Positions 17,012-26,237 of a DNA stretch of 64,000 bases are shown here, piece after piece; within the stretch, counting starts at the first letter, position 1, and each line of letters begins with the position of its first letter. A model generated the notes under the pieces. It was not told the DNA's origin, ran no database searches, and saw only the letters and a program-made list of their open reading frames with translations. This DNA comes from Christensenella intestinihominis (GTDB taxonomy: Bacteria; Bacillota; Clostridia; Christensenellales; Christensenellaceae): NCBI RefSeq assembly GCF_001678845.1, contig NZ_MAIQ01000006.1:151812-215811 (forward strand), written 5' to 3'. The position numbers and the translations under genes were made by a program.

Positions 17012-18517
17012 ATGGCAATCAACTTTTTATATCCCGACCACGAGGTGGTGCGCAATCCGCAGCGCTGCATTGCGTGCCGCGTGTGCGAAAGGCAATGCGC
17101 CAACGAGGTACACAGCTATGACGAGGAGCTGAACCTCATGAAGGCTGACGACACCAAATGTGTAAACTGTCACCGTTGTGTGTCGCTCTGCCCGACGATG
17201 GCGTTAAAAATTGTAAAAACAGACCATACCTTTAAAGAAAATGCAAACTGGACGGGGGAAACGATCAAAGAACTCTACCGCCAGGCGGGGACGGGCGGCG
17301 TGCTGTTATCCTCGATGGGAAATCCGAAACCATATCCTGTCTATTGGGACAGGCTGCTGATTAACGCGTCGCAGGTGACGAATCCGTCAATCGATCCGCT
17401 GCGCGAGCCGATGGAAACCCGCGCCTACCTTGGGAAGAAGCCGGAGAGAATTGAACGGGACCAAAACGGCGAAATTGTAAACAACCTGACCCCGCAGCTG
17501 GAACTGAACGTGCCGATTATGTTTTCAGCCATGTCGTACGGCTCGATCAGCTATAATGCGCACGAAAGCCTGGCGCGTGCGGCGCGGGAGCTGGGGACGC
17601 TCTACAATACGGGCGAGGGCGGACTGCACGAGGATTTTTATGAATACAGCGCCAATACGATCGTACAGGTGGCTTCCGGCCGCTTTGGCGTATATAAGGA
17701 TTACCTCAACGCCGGAGCGGCCGTCGAGATCAAAATGGGACAGGGCGCGAAACCCGGAATCGGGGGGCATTTGCCCGGACAAAAAATTGTGGGCGACGTC
17801 TCGCGCACGCGCATGATTCCGGAAGGGAGCGATGCGATTTCGCCGGCCCCGCACCATGATATTTATTCCATTGAGGATTTACGGCAGCTTGTCTATTCCT
17901 TAAAAGAGGCGACGGATTACAAAAAGCCCGTGATCGTAAAGATCGCGGCGGTGCACAACGTGGCGGCCATTGCCTCGGGCGTTGCGCGCAGCGGCGCGGA
18001 TATTATTGCAATCGACGGATTCCGGGGCGGTACGGGCGCGGCGCCGACGCGTATCCGCGACAATGTCGGCATCCCGATTGAACTTGCGCTTGCCAGCGTG
18101 GACCAGCGCCTGCGCGACGAAGGGATTCGCAACAATGTATCCATCGTCGTGGGCGGCAGTATCCGCAGCAGCGCGGATGTGGTGAAGGCAATCGCGCTCG
18201 GCGCGGACGCCGTCTATATTGCGACGGGCGCGCTCCTTGCGCTTGGATGCCACCTGTGCCGCAGCTGCCAGACGGGTAAATGCAACTGGGGAATCGCTAC
18301 GCAGGAACCGGAGCTCGTGAAGCGGCTGAACCCGGACGTGGGCAGCGAACGGCTGGTAAACCTCGTTCATGCATGGGAACACGAGATCAAGGAAATAATG
18401 GGCGGCATGGGAATCAATTCCATCGAGGCCCTGAAGGGAAACAGGCTGATGCTGCGCGGAATCGGGCTCAATGAAAAGGAACTCGAAATACTGGGCGTAA
18501 AATATGCGGGTGAATGA
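17012..18517 (+). CDS. Glutamate synthase, FMN-binding synthase subunit with 4Fe-4S domain
   Basis: About 501 residues from ATG 17012 (AAAGGAGAG upstream). N-terminal ferredoxin domain with CIACRVCERQC and CVNCHRCVSLCP, then an FMN-binding TIM barrel: PIMFSAMSYGSIS, NTGEGGLHEDFY, KMGQGAKPGIGGHLPG and DGFRGGTGAAPT, plus a Cys-rich CHLCRSCQTGKC cluster segment. It reduces 2-oxoglutarate and ammonia to glutamate. The N-terminal ferredoxin fusion is typical of archaeal-type GltB. Its stop overlaps the ferredoxin gene (ATGA 18514-18517). Confidence 0.93.
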   Translation: MAINFLYPDHEVVRNPQRCIACRVCERQCANEVHSYDEELNLMKADDTKCVNCHRCVSLCPTMALKIVKTDHTFKENANWTGETIKELYRQAGTGGVLLSSMGNPKPYPVYWDRLLINASQVTNPSIDPLREPMETRAYLGKKPERIERDQNGEIVNNLTPQLELNVPIMFSAMSYGSISYNAHESLARAARELGTLYNTGEGGLHEDFYEYSANTIVQVASGRFGVYKDYLNAGAAVEIKMGQGAKPGIGGHLPGQKIVGDVSRTRMIPEGSDAISPAPHHDIYSIEDLRQLVYSLKEATDYKKPVIVKIAAVHNVAAIASGVARSGADIIAIDGFRGGTGAAPTRIRDNVGIPIELALASVDQRLRDEGIRNNVSIVVGGSIRSSADVVKAIALGADAVYIATGALLALGCHLCRSCQTGKCNWGIATQEPELVKRLNPDVGSERLVNLVHAWEHEIKEIMGGMGINSIEALKGNRLMLRGIGLNEKELEILGVKYAGE

Positions 18518-18948
18518 AGATGAGACGAATTTATGTAAATGAAAAATGGTGCCTTGGGTGCCATCTGTGCGAATATAACTGCGCGTTCTCGAATTCTGCG
18601 GAAACGGACATGGTAAAAGCGCTGAAGGATGTGCATATCAATCCGCGTATCCGCATCGAGGAGGAGGGAAATATCCATTTTGCGGTTTCCTGCCGCCACT
18701 GCGAGGAGCCGCTTTGTGTAAAGGGATGCATCATGGGCGCGCTTTCCATAGAGGATGGCGTCATTATGATCGACCAGGACAAGTGCGTCGGATGCTGCAC
18801 CTGTATCCTGATGTGCCCGTATGGGGCGATTATGCCCTCTGATACGGGAGTGATGCAAAAATGTGAGCTGTGTGTTAAAAACGCGGGCGGAACACCGGCC
18901 TGCGTGGAGAGCTGCCCCAACCGGGCCATTGTATTTGAGGAGAGATAG
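18514..18948 (+). CDS. 4Fe-4S ferredoxin (HycB/DmsB-like) electron carrier subunit
   Basis: 144 residues. Start ATG 18514 overlaps the preceding stop; ATG 18520 is the alternative. Four cysteine clusters of the DmsB/HycB type: CLGCHLCEYNC, CRHCEEPLCVKGC, CVGCCTCILMCP and CELC...CVESCP. It would pass electrons between the flavin oxidoreductase encoded next and the synthase subunit. The order synthase, ferredoxin, oxidoreductase, GXGXG domain is a known modular glutamate synthase layout. Confidence 0.9.
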   Translation: MKMRRIYVNEKWCLGCHLCEYNCAFSNSAETDMVKALKDVHINPRIRIEEEGNIHFAVSCRHCEEPLCVKGCIMGALSIEDGVIMIDQDKCVGCCTCILMCPYGAIMPSDTGVMQKCELCVKNAGGTPACVESCPNRAIVFEER

Positions 18949-18950
18949 CC

Positions 18951-20183
18951 ATGAAATATGTAATCATCGGAAATTCAGCGGCTGCAATCGGGTGTATCGA
19001 GGGAATCAGGCAACAGGATAAAAACGGGGAAATCACAGTGATTGCGGGGGAACCGCATCACACCTATTCACGCCCGGCAATCTCTTACCTGTTGTGCGGA
19101 AAGACGACGGAAGAACGTATGAAATACCGTCCGGATGATTTTTACCAAAAAATGAACTGCACGGTTATGCTTGGCAGGAATGTGACAAGAATCGAGCCGG
19201 AGGAAAAATGGCTGTTCCTCGAAGACGGGACGGCTGTTGAATATGACAAATTGCTGATTGCAACGGGTTCGCGTCCTTTTGTTCCGGGAATCGAAGGCCT
19301 TGAAGGCGTAAAGGAGCAGTATACGTTTATGTCCCTCGACGACGCCATGGCGCTCGATGAGGCGCTCGGGTCAGGCGGCCGGGTGCTGATTATGGGAGCC
19401 GGACTTATCGGCCTTAAGTGTGCGGAAGGAATTGCGCGCAAAGCCGGGAGCATTGACGTTGTCGATCTTGCAGACAGAATCCTTCCCAGCATTTTGGATG
19501 CGGAAGCGGCCCGGCCTGTCCAAGAGCATATCGAAAAGCAGGGGATTCAATTCCATCTGGGCGACGGCGTACAGAAATTCAAGGGAAATACGGCCGTGCT
19601 TTCCAGCGGGAAGGAGATTGGCTTTGACATCCTGGTTGTTGCCGTGGGCGTACGGCCAAATGTGGAGCTTGCCCGGGAAGCGGGGATCGAAGTGCGCAAG
19701 GGAATTGTGACGGACGAACGGTGCGGGACGTCCCTGCCGGATATCTACGCCGCCGGGGACTGCACGGAAAGCTATGATATTACAACTGGCGAGCATAAAC
19801 CGCTTGCGCTTCTTCCCAATGCGTATATGCAGGGGGAGTGCGCGGGGTTCAATATGGCGGGGAGCAGCAAAACGTACGACAGGGCGATTCCCATGAATGC
19901 CATTGGATTTTTCGATTTACATATGATTACCGCCGGAAGCTATGATGGGGAATGTTTTATCCGGAAAAACGGCGGCGATTACAAAATGCTTGTTTCAAAA
20001 GACGGGGTTTTAAAAGGATTCATCCTGATCGGTGATGTTGCGCGCGCGGGCATTTATACCTCGCTTATCCGGGAACAAACGCCGCTTGAAACGGTTGATT
20101 ACGAATTGATTAAAGAAAAGCCGCAATTGATGGCATTTTCGAGGACGGAACGGGCTAAAAAGCTGGGAGGTGCGGCAGTATGA
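18951..20183 (+). CDS. FAD-dependent NAD(P)H oxidoreductase of the glutamate synthase operon
   Basis: 410 residues. N-terminal FAD motif VIIGNSAAAIGCIEGIR, a second dinucleotide motif LIMGAGLIGLKCAEGIA near residue 147, ATGSRP, and the FAD motif DIYAAGDCTE near residue 267. Similar in pattern to NADH:rubredoxin and nitrite reductase type oxidoreductases. Most likely supplies electrons from NAD(P)H to the ferredoxin subunit, replacing the GltD small subunit. Overlaps the next gene by four bases. Confidence 0.88.
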   Translation: MKYVIIGNSAAAIGCIEGIRQQDKNGEITVIAGEPHHTYSRPAISYLLCGKTTEERMKYRPDDFYQKMNCTVMLGRNVTRIEPEEKWLFLEDGTAVEYDKLLIATGSRPFVPGIEGLEGVKEQYTFMSLDDAMALDEALGSGGRVLIMGAGLIGLKCAEGIARKAGSIDVVDLADRILPSILDAEAARPVQEHIEKQGIQFHLGDGVQKFKGNTAVLSSGKEIGFDILVVAVGVRPNVELAREAGIEVRKGIVTDERCGTSLPDIYAAGDCTESYDITTGEHKPLALLPNAYMQGECAGFNMAGSSKTYDRAIPMNAIGFFDLHMITAGSYDGECFIRKNGGDYKMLVSKDGVLKGFILIGDVARAGIYTSLIREQTPLETVDYELIKEKPQLMAFSRTERAKKLGGAAV

Positions 20184-20893
20184 ACATCGATGCGGCAGGC
20201 ATGCATTTCAAGGATTTGAACGAACAAATTAAGGCGGCGGGGAAAGAGGTTGTGATCGACCGCTGCATGGGCCAGCGATATATTGGAAGCGGCCTTACGG
20301 GAAAGGATATTGTGATTCACGGGACGCCGGGAAACGCGCTCGGGGCTTACCTTGACGGCAGCACCATTACCGTCCACGGCAACGCACAGGATGCGACGGG
20401 CGACACTATGAACGACGGGGCAATTTACATTACGGGTTCATCGGGTGACGCAACGGGATATGCGATGCGCGGCGGGAAAATATTCGTGAACGGAGACGTT
20501 GGATACCGCGCGGGCATCCATATGAAGGAATACAAGGAAAAAAGCCCGGTGCTGGTGATCGGCGGCGCGGCAGGGAGCTTTCTCGGCGAATACCAGGCCG
20601 GAGGCACGATTATTGTGCTTGGCCTAGAACGGGAACGGCCGGTAGGAAAATTTTGCGGCGTGGGAATGCATGGCGGACGGATATACCTGCGGTGCCAGGC
20701 GCCGCCCGACGATCTTTCCAAACGAATCATTGTGGAAAAAGCGGCAAATGAGGATATGGAAATAATCGAAACATATGTAAAAGAATTTTGCGGGATATTC
20801 GGATGCGATGAAAAAGCGGTGTTGGACAGCAGCTTTTACGTGCTGCGCCCGGATTCCAAAAATCCTTACCGGCAGCTTTATACACAGAATTAG
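20180..20893 (+). CDS. Glutamate synthase GXGXG (alpha C-terminal) domain protein
   Basis: 237 residues made of a right-handed beta-helix with repeated Gly-x-x-Gly-x-x-x-Gly steps (GKDIVIHGTPGNALGAYLDG, GDATGYAMRGGKIFVNGDVGYRAG). This is the C-terminal domain of glutamate synthase large subunits encoded as a separate protein, as in archaeal-type enzymes. It has a structural role holding the synthase and amidotransferase together. ATG 20180 overlaps the previous stop. Confidence 0.9.
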   Translation: MNIDAAGMHFKDLNEQIKAAGKEVVIDRCMGQRYIGSGLTGKDIVIHGTPGNALGAYLDGSTITVHGNAQDATGDTMNDGAIYITGSSGDATGYAMRGGKIFVNGDVGYRAGIHMKEYKEKSPVLVIGGAAGSFLGEYQAGGTIIVLGLERERPVGKFCGVGMHGGRIYLRCQAPPDDLSKRIIVEKAANEDMEIIETYVKEFCGIFGCDEKAVLDSSFYVLRPDSKNPYRQLYTQN

Positions 20894-20904
20894 GGGGAAA
20901 ACTT

Positions 20905-21474
20905 ATGAGCCGGATATTGCTTGCATCCGGAGCTTTAAAGGGACGCGATTTTTTTGCGCACCTGGTAAAGGAATACGGCGACCACGAGGTGCTCTTTGCC
21001 CCGAACGGCAGGGATGCGCGGAGTGTGCTCGGCAAAATGGATATCGACCTCCTGATTATCCACGCGCCGCTCCCGGACGAATTTGGCGAGGAACTCGTTG
21101 AGCATGCTTCGCGTAACAGCTATTGCGGGATCATCGTGGTTGCGAAAAGCGATACGGACCAGAGGAGTATCCTCCGGGTGGAAGCGGCAGGCGGGCTCGT
21201 CGTGCTGACGCCGCTGTCCAAATCGTTTTTCCGGCAGACCTTCCATCTTGCCTGCGCGACGCGGAACCGGATGCTTGGCGTCCGGAACGAAAATAGAAAA
21301 CTGTCGCGCAAGCTGGAAGATATGGGGCTTGTCGACCGGGCAAAATGCGTATTAATACAGGTGCTCGGAATGACGGAGCCGCAGGCGCACCGTTATATTG
21401 AAAAGCAGGCGATGGACATGCGCGTTTCCAAACGGCTGATCGCCGAAGAACTGCTCAAGACATATGAGGTATAG
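20905..21474 (+). CDS. ANTAR-domain RNA-binding antiterminator (NitR-like)
   Basis: 189 residues. Residues 1-115 form a receiver-like domain ([17 protein letters not shown]) in which the phosphoacceptor Asp position reads His/Ala, so it may not be phosphorylated. A coiled segment near 125-140 leads to a C-terminal ANTAR domain ([54 protein letters not shown]). ANTAR proteins bind paired hexaloop hairpins and prevent termination. A protein of this type regulates GS and glutamate synthase in Clostridium saccharobutylicum (NitR). Its place at the end of the operon supports that role; leaders at 13393 and 15606 are candidate targets. Confidence 0.88.
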   Translation: MSRILLASGALKGRDFFAHLVKEYGDHEVLFAPNGRDARSVLGKMDIDLLIIHAPLPDEFGEELVEHASRNSYCGIIVVAKSDTDQRSILRVEAAGGLVVLTPLSKSFFRQTFHLACATRNRMLGVRNENRKLSRKLEDMGLVDRAKCVLIQVLGMTEPQAHRYIEKQAMDMRVSKRLIAEELLKTYEV

Positions 21475-21484
21475 GGAGGATAAG

Positions 21485-23083
21485 ATGACAAAGTACATTT
21501 TTGTAACAGGCGGCGTGGTTTCGGGACTCGGCAAGGGAATTACGGCTGCATCCCTGGGACGGCTTTTGAAGGCGCGCGGACTTAAAATTGCGGCCCAAAA
21601 GCTCGATCCGTATATTAATGTGGACCCGGGCACCATGAGTCCCTTCCAACACGGGGAAGTTTTTGTGACGAACGACGGCGCGGAGACGGACCTTGACCTC
21701 GGGCATTATGAACGTTTCATCGACGAGGACCTCAACAAATTTTCCAACCTGACGACGGGAAAGGTTTATTGGAACGTGCTTACCAAGGAACGGAAAGGGG
21801 AGTACCTTGGGGAAACGGTGCAGGTGATTCCGCACGTGACGAACGAAATCAAGAATTTCATTTATACCGTGGGGAAAAAGACGAGCGCGGATGTTGTGAT
21901 TACGGAAATCGGGGGAACGACGGGCGATATTGAAAGCCAGCCGTTTTTGGAGGCGATCCGCCAGGTATCGCATGAGGTTGGCAGGGACAACTGCCTGTTT
22001 CTTCATGTGACGCTTGTGCCCTATATCAAAAGCTCGGGCGAGCACAAATCGAAGCCCACGCAGCATTCGGTCAAGGAGCTGCAATCCTTTGGAATCATGC
22101 CCGATATTATCGTAATGCGCAGCGACGAAGCCGTGGGCGAAAGCATTAAGCAAAAAATTGCACTTTTCTGCAATGTCAAGCCGGACTGCGTCATTGAAAA
22201 CAGGACCCTTCCGATTCTTTACCAGGCGCCTATCATGCTGGAGCAAAACGGGCTCGCGGATATCGTGTGCCGGGAACTGCATATCGATTGCGGGGAACCG
22301 GACCTTGCGGAATGGAAGCAGATGATTGCCCGCATCAAAAAAGCGAAAAAGCCGGTCAGGATCGCACTGGTGGGAAAATATGTGCAATTGCATGACGCAT
22401 ATCTTTCCGTGGCGGAAGCGCTTGCGCACGCCGGATATGAAAACGAAGCCCATGTGGAAATCGAATGGGTGGATTCCGAGGAAATCACCGAATCGACGGT
22501 CGCGGAAAAACTCGGCGGCTGCGATGGAATACTGATTCCCGGCGGGTTTGGAAACCGGGGAATCGAGGGGAAAATTGCGGCGGTGAAGTATGCGCGGGAA
22601 CAAAACGTGCCGTTCCTCGGCATTTGTCTCGGCATGCAGGTTGCGGTCATTGAATATGCGCGCAGCGCGCTTGGATACAAGACGGCGAATTCACGCGAAT
22701 TTGACGAGAACAACATTTATTCGGTGATCGACCTGATGCCCGACCAGGTGGATGTGGAGAAAAAAGGGGGCACGATGCGCCTTGGCGCTTATCCGTGCCG
22801 CATTGTTCCGGATTCCATTATGCAACGGGCCTATGGCGAGGAAGAGATTGCCGAACGGCACAGGCACAGGTATGAATTCAACAATGATTTCCGGCAGCAA
22901 ATGCAGGAAGCAGGGCTGAAGCTGACGGGTTTATCGCCGGATGGACGGCTTGTGGAAGCGGTGGAAATACCGGAGAACGACTTTTTTATCGGCGTTCAGT
23001 TCCATCCGGAATTTAAGAGCCGGCCCAATAAAGCCCACCCGCTGTTCCGCGAATTTGTGGCGGCGGCGCTTGCGCGCCAATAA
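21485..23083 (+). CDS. pyrG: CTP synthase
   Basis: About 532 residues from ATG 21485 (GGGAGG upstream). N-terminal synthase domain with [17 protein letters not shown] and [20 protein letters not shown]-terminal class I glutamine amidotransferase with [16 protein letters not shown] (nucleophile Cys) and [12 protein letters not shown] (His-x-Glu). Converts UTP, glutamine and ATP to CTP. Full length, all motifs intact. It follows the ANTAR gene by 10 bases and may be cotranscribed with the nitrogen operon. A strong terminator follows. Confidence 0.97.
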   Translation: MTKYIFVTGGVVSGLGKGITAASLGRLLKARGLKIAAQKLDPYINVDPGTMSPFQHGEVFVTNDGAETDLDLGHYERFIDEDLNKFSNLTTGKVYWNVLTKERKGEYLGETVQVIPHVTNEIKNFIYTVGKKTSADVVITEIGGTTGDIESQPFLEAIRQVSHEVGRDNCLFLHVTLVPYIKSSGEHKSKPTQHSVKELQSFGIMPDIIVMRSDEAVGESIKQKIALFCNVKPDCVIENRTLPILYQAPIMLEQNGLADIVCRELHIDCGEPDLAEWKQMIARIKKAKKPVRIALVGKYVQLHDAYLSVAEALAHAGYENEAHVEIEWVDSEEITESTVAEKLGGCDGILIPGGFGNRGIEGKIAAVKYAREQNVPFLGICLGMQVAVIEYARSALGYKTANSREFDENNIYSVIDLMPDQVDVEKKGGTMRLGAYPCRIVPDSIMQRAYGEEEIAERHRHRYEFNNDFRQQMQEAGLKLTGLSPDGRLVEAVEIPENDFFIGVQFHPEFKSRPNKAHPLFREFVAAALARQ

Positions 23084-23106
23084 AAAGCAATTGATTGTTT
23101 CAATAT

Positions 23107-23135
23107 AAAAAGACCGGCCGCAGCCGGTCTTTTTT
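23107..23135. terminator. Terminator after pyrG, probably bidirectional
   Basis: AAAAAGACCGGC, loop CGCA, GCCGGTCTTTTT with flanking A and T runs. It lies between convergent pyrG and the hydrogenase gene. Confidence 0.9.
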
Positions 23136-23188
23136 ATGATCGGGAAATTGGCGCGGCACAGCCGCGTGCCGTTCAGCGATTGGCAAAG

Positions 23189-24628
23189 CTATTCCTTTAT
23201 CATTCCCAAAATGCCGATGGATTCTTTGATTGTGGTTTCTTTGGCCTCGTTCCCGTAGGCGTCTACCTGTTTTTTATCCTTCGGACCGTGCGTGATGCAG
23301 GCCGCGCCGCCGATACAGCCGTCCTGGCAGGCCATGCCTTCGATGAAGTTTTCTTTCAGGATGCCGCGGGAGGCCTTCAAAAGGGCAACCTTGCATTCCT
23401 CGATGCCGTTGCAAACGGCGGGATTGCAGGTGAAATCATCGTATCCATGCTCTTTCAATGCCTGTGCAACCGCGGCGGAAACACCGCCGCTGCGCGCAAA
23501 AATGCGGCCATAGTAGGACGCGTTATCCAATGGCTCCTCCGGCATTTCGTTGAGGTCGATCCCGCGGCTGTCAAGCAGCGCAAGCAGCTCTTCAAAGGTG
23601 ATGACGCAATCAATGATGCCCTCCACCTCGGGAAGCTTATATTCCATCTTCTTTGCGATACAGGGTCCGATAAAAATAATTTTCGCGTGGGGGTCCATCT
23701 TTTTTAAATAAGTGGAAATTTCCTCCATAGGCGAAACGTTATGCGAAATATGCTGCGCAAGGTCGGGATACGCGGTTTTGATGTAGCGTACAAAAGCAGG
23801 GCAGCAGGAACTGGTAAGGAACTTCTTTTCGTATAACTCCCGGGCCTCCTTATATGCGGTCATATCCGCGCCGAGCGCCGCCTCTACCACGTTAAAAAAG
23901 CCGAGACGCTTAATGCCGGCGACCGTTTGTTCCACCTTGATTCCGCTGAACTGGCTGGAAATGGCGGGAGCAACCACCGCATATACCTTATATTTCGTAT
24001 TGTTTTCCGATTCCTTGAGGATATTAATCGCTTCCAGGATAAAAGACCGGTCGGAAATTGCACCAAACGGACACTGGTAGACACAAGCGCCGCAGGAAAT
24101 GCATTTTTCATCATGGATATCCGCTTTTTTGTCCTCCGTCATAGTGATGGCGCCGACTTTGCAGGCATTTTCACAGGGACGGACCATCTTGGTAATGGCG
24201 CTGTAAGGACATGCGGAGACGCAACGGCCGCATTCAATGCATTTATCGGGATTGATATGCGCCTTGAGGTCAATAATTTCGATGGCATCCTTGGGGCACA
24301 CGTTTTTGCAGCGGTGCGCGATACAGCCACGGCAGGCCTCTGAAACGCGGATACCGTCGACGGGGCATTCGTCGCATGCGATATTCAGCACTTCGACAAC
24401 GCCGGGACTATCCGGATCGCCGCCCAGGGCAAGCTTGACGCGCTCGTTGATAATGGCGCGCTCTTTGTAAATACAGCACCGCATCGTAGGCTTCGGGCCG
24501 GGCATGATTTTTTCGGCAACCTGGAGAAGCCCGCCGTCGAGATTTCCCTCCCATGCGAGTGTCGCCACTTCCTTTAAAACCTTGTATTTAATTTCCTGTA
24601 CGCTTGTATCGAAAGCTCTGTAATCCAA
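23189..24628 (-). CDS. Monomeric [FeFe] hydrogenase (group B-like)
   Basis: 479 residues. The N-terminal half carries several Cys clusters, including two ferredoxin motifs (CIECGRCVSACP, CISCGACVYQCP). The C-terminal H-cluster domain has L1 TSCCPAFV, L2 GPCIAKKMEY and L3 EGMACQDGCIGGA. L1 ending in AF, L2 with GPC instead of MPC and the shortened L3 are features I associate with group B enzymes rather than the well studied group A (TSCCPxW, MPCxxK). Reversible proton reduction, partner unknown. Single gene with its own promoter; no maturases in the window. Physiological role of group B is unsettled. Confidence 0.85.
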   Translation of the reverse strand: MDYRAFDTSVQEIKYKVLKEVATLAWEGNLDGGLLQVAEKIMPGPKPTMRCCIYKERAIINERVKLALGGDPDSPGVVEVLNIACDECPVDGIRVSEACRGCIAHRCKNVCPKDAIEIIDLKAHINPDKCIECGRCVSACPYSAITKMVRPCENACKVGAITMTEDKKADIHDEKCISCGACVYQCPFGAISDRSFILEAINILKESENNTKYKVYAVVAPAISSQFSGIKVEQTVAGIKRLGFFNVVEAALGADMTAYKEARELYEKKFLTSSCCPAFVRYIKTAYPDLAQHISHNVSPMEEISTYLKKMDPHAKIIFIGPCIAKKMEYKLPEVEGIIDCVITFEELLALLDSRGIDLNEMPEEPLDNASYYGRIFARSGGVSAAVAQALKEHGYDDFTCNPAVCNGIEECKVALLKASRGILKENFIEGMACQDGCIGGAACITHGPKDKKQVDAYGNEAKETTIKESIGILGMIKE

Positions 24629-24664
24629 GTGATTTTCTCCTTATTACTCATTGTTTCCCTTCTT

Positions 24665-24693
24665 ACTATAAAGGTTTCAAAATCTGCTGTCAA
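24665..24693 (-). promoter_or_regulatory. Promoter of the hydrogenase gene
   Basis: Minus strand TTGACA (24693-24688), 17 bases, TATAGT (24670-24665), giving a leader of about 30 bases. Confidence 0.75.
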
Positions 24694-24861
24694 TGCGTGC
24701 GGGGACAAGTTAATCCGGGATTTTTGCAGACGCGGGAAAAAACGGTTTTCGCGACAAAAGTAATACGGTCGGCTATCGGAAATTCACAGCTCTTTTCCTT
24801 ATATGGAATCCTAATGAGACATCGCATTTCCATATCCGGCGGGAGAAAATTTTTAAAAATA

Positions 24862-24886
24862 AAAACCGCATGATTCATGCGGTTTT
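24862..24886 (-). terminator. Terminator of the small conserved gene at 24908
   Basis: AAAACCGCATGA and TCATGCGGTTTT pair almost without a loop; the minus strand continues TTTATTTTTAAAAATTTT. It lies 22 bases past the stop. Confidence 0.7.
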
Positions 24887-24907
24887 GGCGGTTCATCATA
24901 CCCGCGG

Positions 24908-25387
24908 TCAGTAGCCCATATCCTTCAGAAGGCGGGACAACACGGAAAGGCGTTCGCCGAGAAGCTCGCTGTCGTCGGAAAGCGCCTGTGAAAAAAGCTG
25001 GATATCTTGGTCGATTTTTTCGTTGTCGGTGCAAACCTCCATGGTCATCGCGTCGCCCTGGATTCCCACACGGTCGAACTGCGGTTTTTCCGGGTCGTAA
25101 AGCTTGGGATAGCGGTAAGCGTCGCGGAAGTACTTCAGGGTATCGCATACGAATATCGCAAGGTCGAGCACGCGGTGGAGGGGAAGCTCTTCCGACTGGC
25201 GGGACCATTTTTGCCCGGTGTACCGCCAGATTTTTGCGGAAATATCGACCTTGCCGCGGTCATTCCACTGGGCAAGCCCGGCGGAGAGGCCCTGTACATC
25301 CGTTTCATAGGCGTATTTTCCGTCAATTTTAGAATAATCCTTTGCCACAACGACAGGCTTGTGTTTCAGGTTCGTTGGTATTTTCAT
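24908..25387 (-). CDS. Conserved protein of unknown function (DUF6530-like)
   Basis: 159 residues with AAAGGAG upstream. Soluble, no signal peptide or membrane segment. Distinct features are KHKPVVVAKDYSKIDGKYAYETD, LAQWNDRGKVDISAKIWRYTGQKWSRQSEELPLHRVLDLA, and a C-terminal helical part rich in Asp/Glu/Leu. I recall a very similar pattern in the family named DUF6530, but this is memory, not a search. It is monocistronic with a consensus promoter and an operator-like palindrome at the expected start of transcription, so it is probably tightly regulated. Confidence 0.7.
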   Translation of the reverse strand: MKIPTNLKHKPVVVAKDYSKIDGKYAYETDVQGLSAGLAQWNDRGKVDISAKIWRYTGQKWSRQSEELPLHRVLDLAIFVCDTLKYFRDAYRYPKLYDPEKPQFDRVGIQGDAMTMEVCTDNEKIDQDIQLFSQALSDDSELLGERLSVLSRLLKDMGY

Positions 25388-25412
25388 AATAAGTCTCCTT
25401 TAGAAATTTTCC

Positions 25413-25440
25413 AGTAAATTAATAATTTAGTAAATTACTA
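25413..25440 (-). promoter_or_regulatory. Operator-like repeats at the start of transcription of the 24908 gene
   Basis: TAGTAAATTACTA (25428-25440) is a perfect 13-base palindrome just downstream of the -10 box. AGTAAATTA occurs twice in direct orientation at 25413-25421 and 25429-25437, 16 bases apart. The position predicts repression. Confidence 0.5.
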
Positions 25441-25445
25441 GAATA

Positions 25446-25474
25446 AGTATACCTAAATATCACTTTCCTGTCAA
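25446..25474 (-). promoter_or_regulatory. Promoter of the 24908 gene
   Basis: Minus strand TTGACA (25474-25469), 17 bases, TATACT (25451-25446). Confidence 0.75.
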
Positions 25475-25583
25475 TAATGGTATATATAATTTTAATCTTT
25501 TGGCCACTTTACCAAAATAAAATGGTACAATAAGATAAGTTTGGTTTATTAAAAAACTATATTTTGCTTAGGGAGAAGAATGA

Positions 25584-26237
25584 ATGATCGCAGAGGTCTT
25601 TAACTTATACGTAACGCGATGGGATTTTTTTGCCCAGCTTATCCTCCAGCATCTCCAGCTTTCTTTTATTGCGATTGGCCTTGCGGCACTGATCGGAATT
25701 TTTTTTGGAATCGTAATCTCGCAGCATGCGAAGCTTGCGTTTCCGGTTCTTGGCGTGACCAATTTTATCTATACGATTCCATCGATCGCAATGCTGGGCT
25801 TCCTTGTCCCGGCGACGGGAATTGGAGATATGACGGCAGTGATCGCCCTTACGGTGTATGGCCTTCTGCCAATGGTACGCAATACGCATACCGGCATCAA
25901 GGGGATATCCCCGGCCATTATCGAGGCCGGGAAGGGAATGGGTTCCACGAAATCCCAGCTGCTGTATAAGATCAAGCTGCCGCTGGCAATGCCTGTCATC
26001 CTTGCCGGTGCGCGCAACATGATCGTTATGACGATTGCCCTGTGCGGTATTGCGTCCTTTGTCGGCGCGGGAGGGCTTGGCGTGGCAATTTACCGTGGAA
26101 TTACGACGAACAATATGGCGATGACGGTTGCGGGCAGCCTGCTGATTGCGGCGCTCGCACTGATTGCGGATTTGGTTGCCGGAATTTTTGAGAAAAAGCT
26201 TTATCGGAAAATCAATGGGAAAGGAACGGCAAAATGA
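25584..26237 (+). CDS. Osmoprotectant/betaine-type ABC transporter permease
   Basis: 217 residues with about five or six membrane segments and the ABC permease EAA-type loop (IIEAGKGMGSTKSQLLYKIKLPLAMPVILAGARN). Also NFIYTIPSIAMLGFLVP, typical of OpuBB/OpuCB and ProW-like proteins. GGGAGAAG precedes the start. Only one permease gene is present, while many OpuC systems have two. The stop overlaps the next start (ATGA 26234-26237). Confidence 0.88.
   Translation: MIAEVFNLYVTRWDFFAQLILQHLQLSFIAIGLAALIGIFFGIVISQHAKLAFPVLGVTNFIYTIPSIAMLGFLVPATGIGDMTAVIALTVYGLLPMVRNTHTGIKGISPAIIEAGKGMGSTKSQLLYKIKLPLAMPVILAGARNMIVMTIALCGIASFVGAGGLGVAIYRGITTNNMAMTVAGSLLIAALALIADLVAGIFEKKLYRKINGKGTAK

Noticed and set aside
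21455..22603. 382-codon minus-strand frame opposite pyrG
   Set aside because: His/Arg/Phe-rich shadow of CTP synthase with no domain features.
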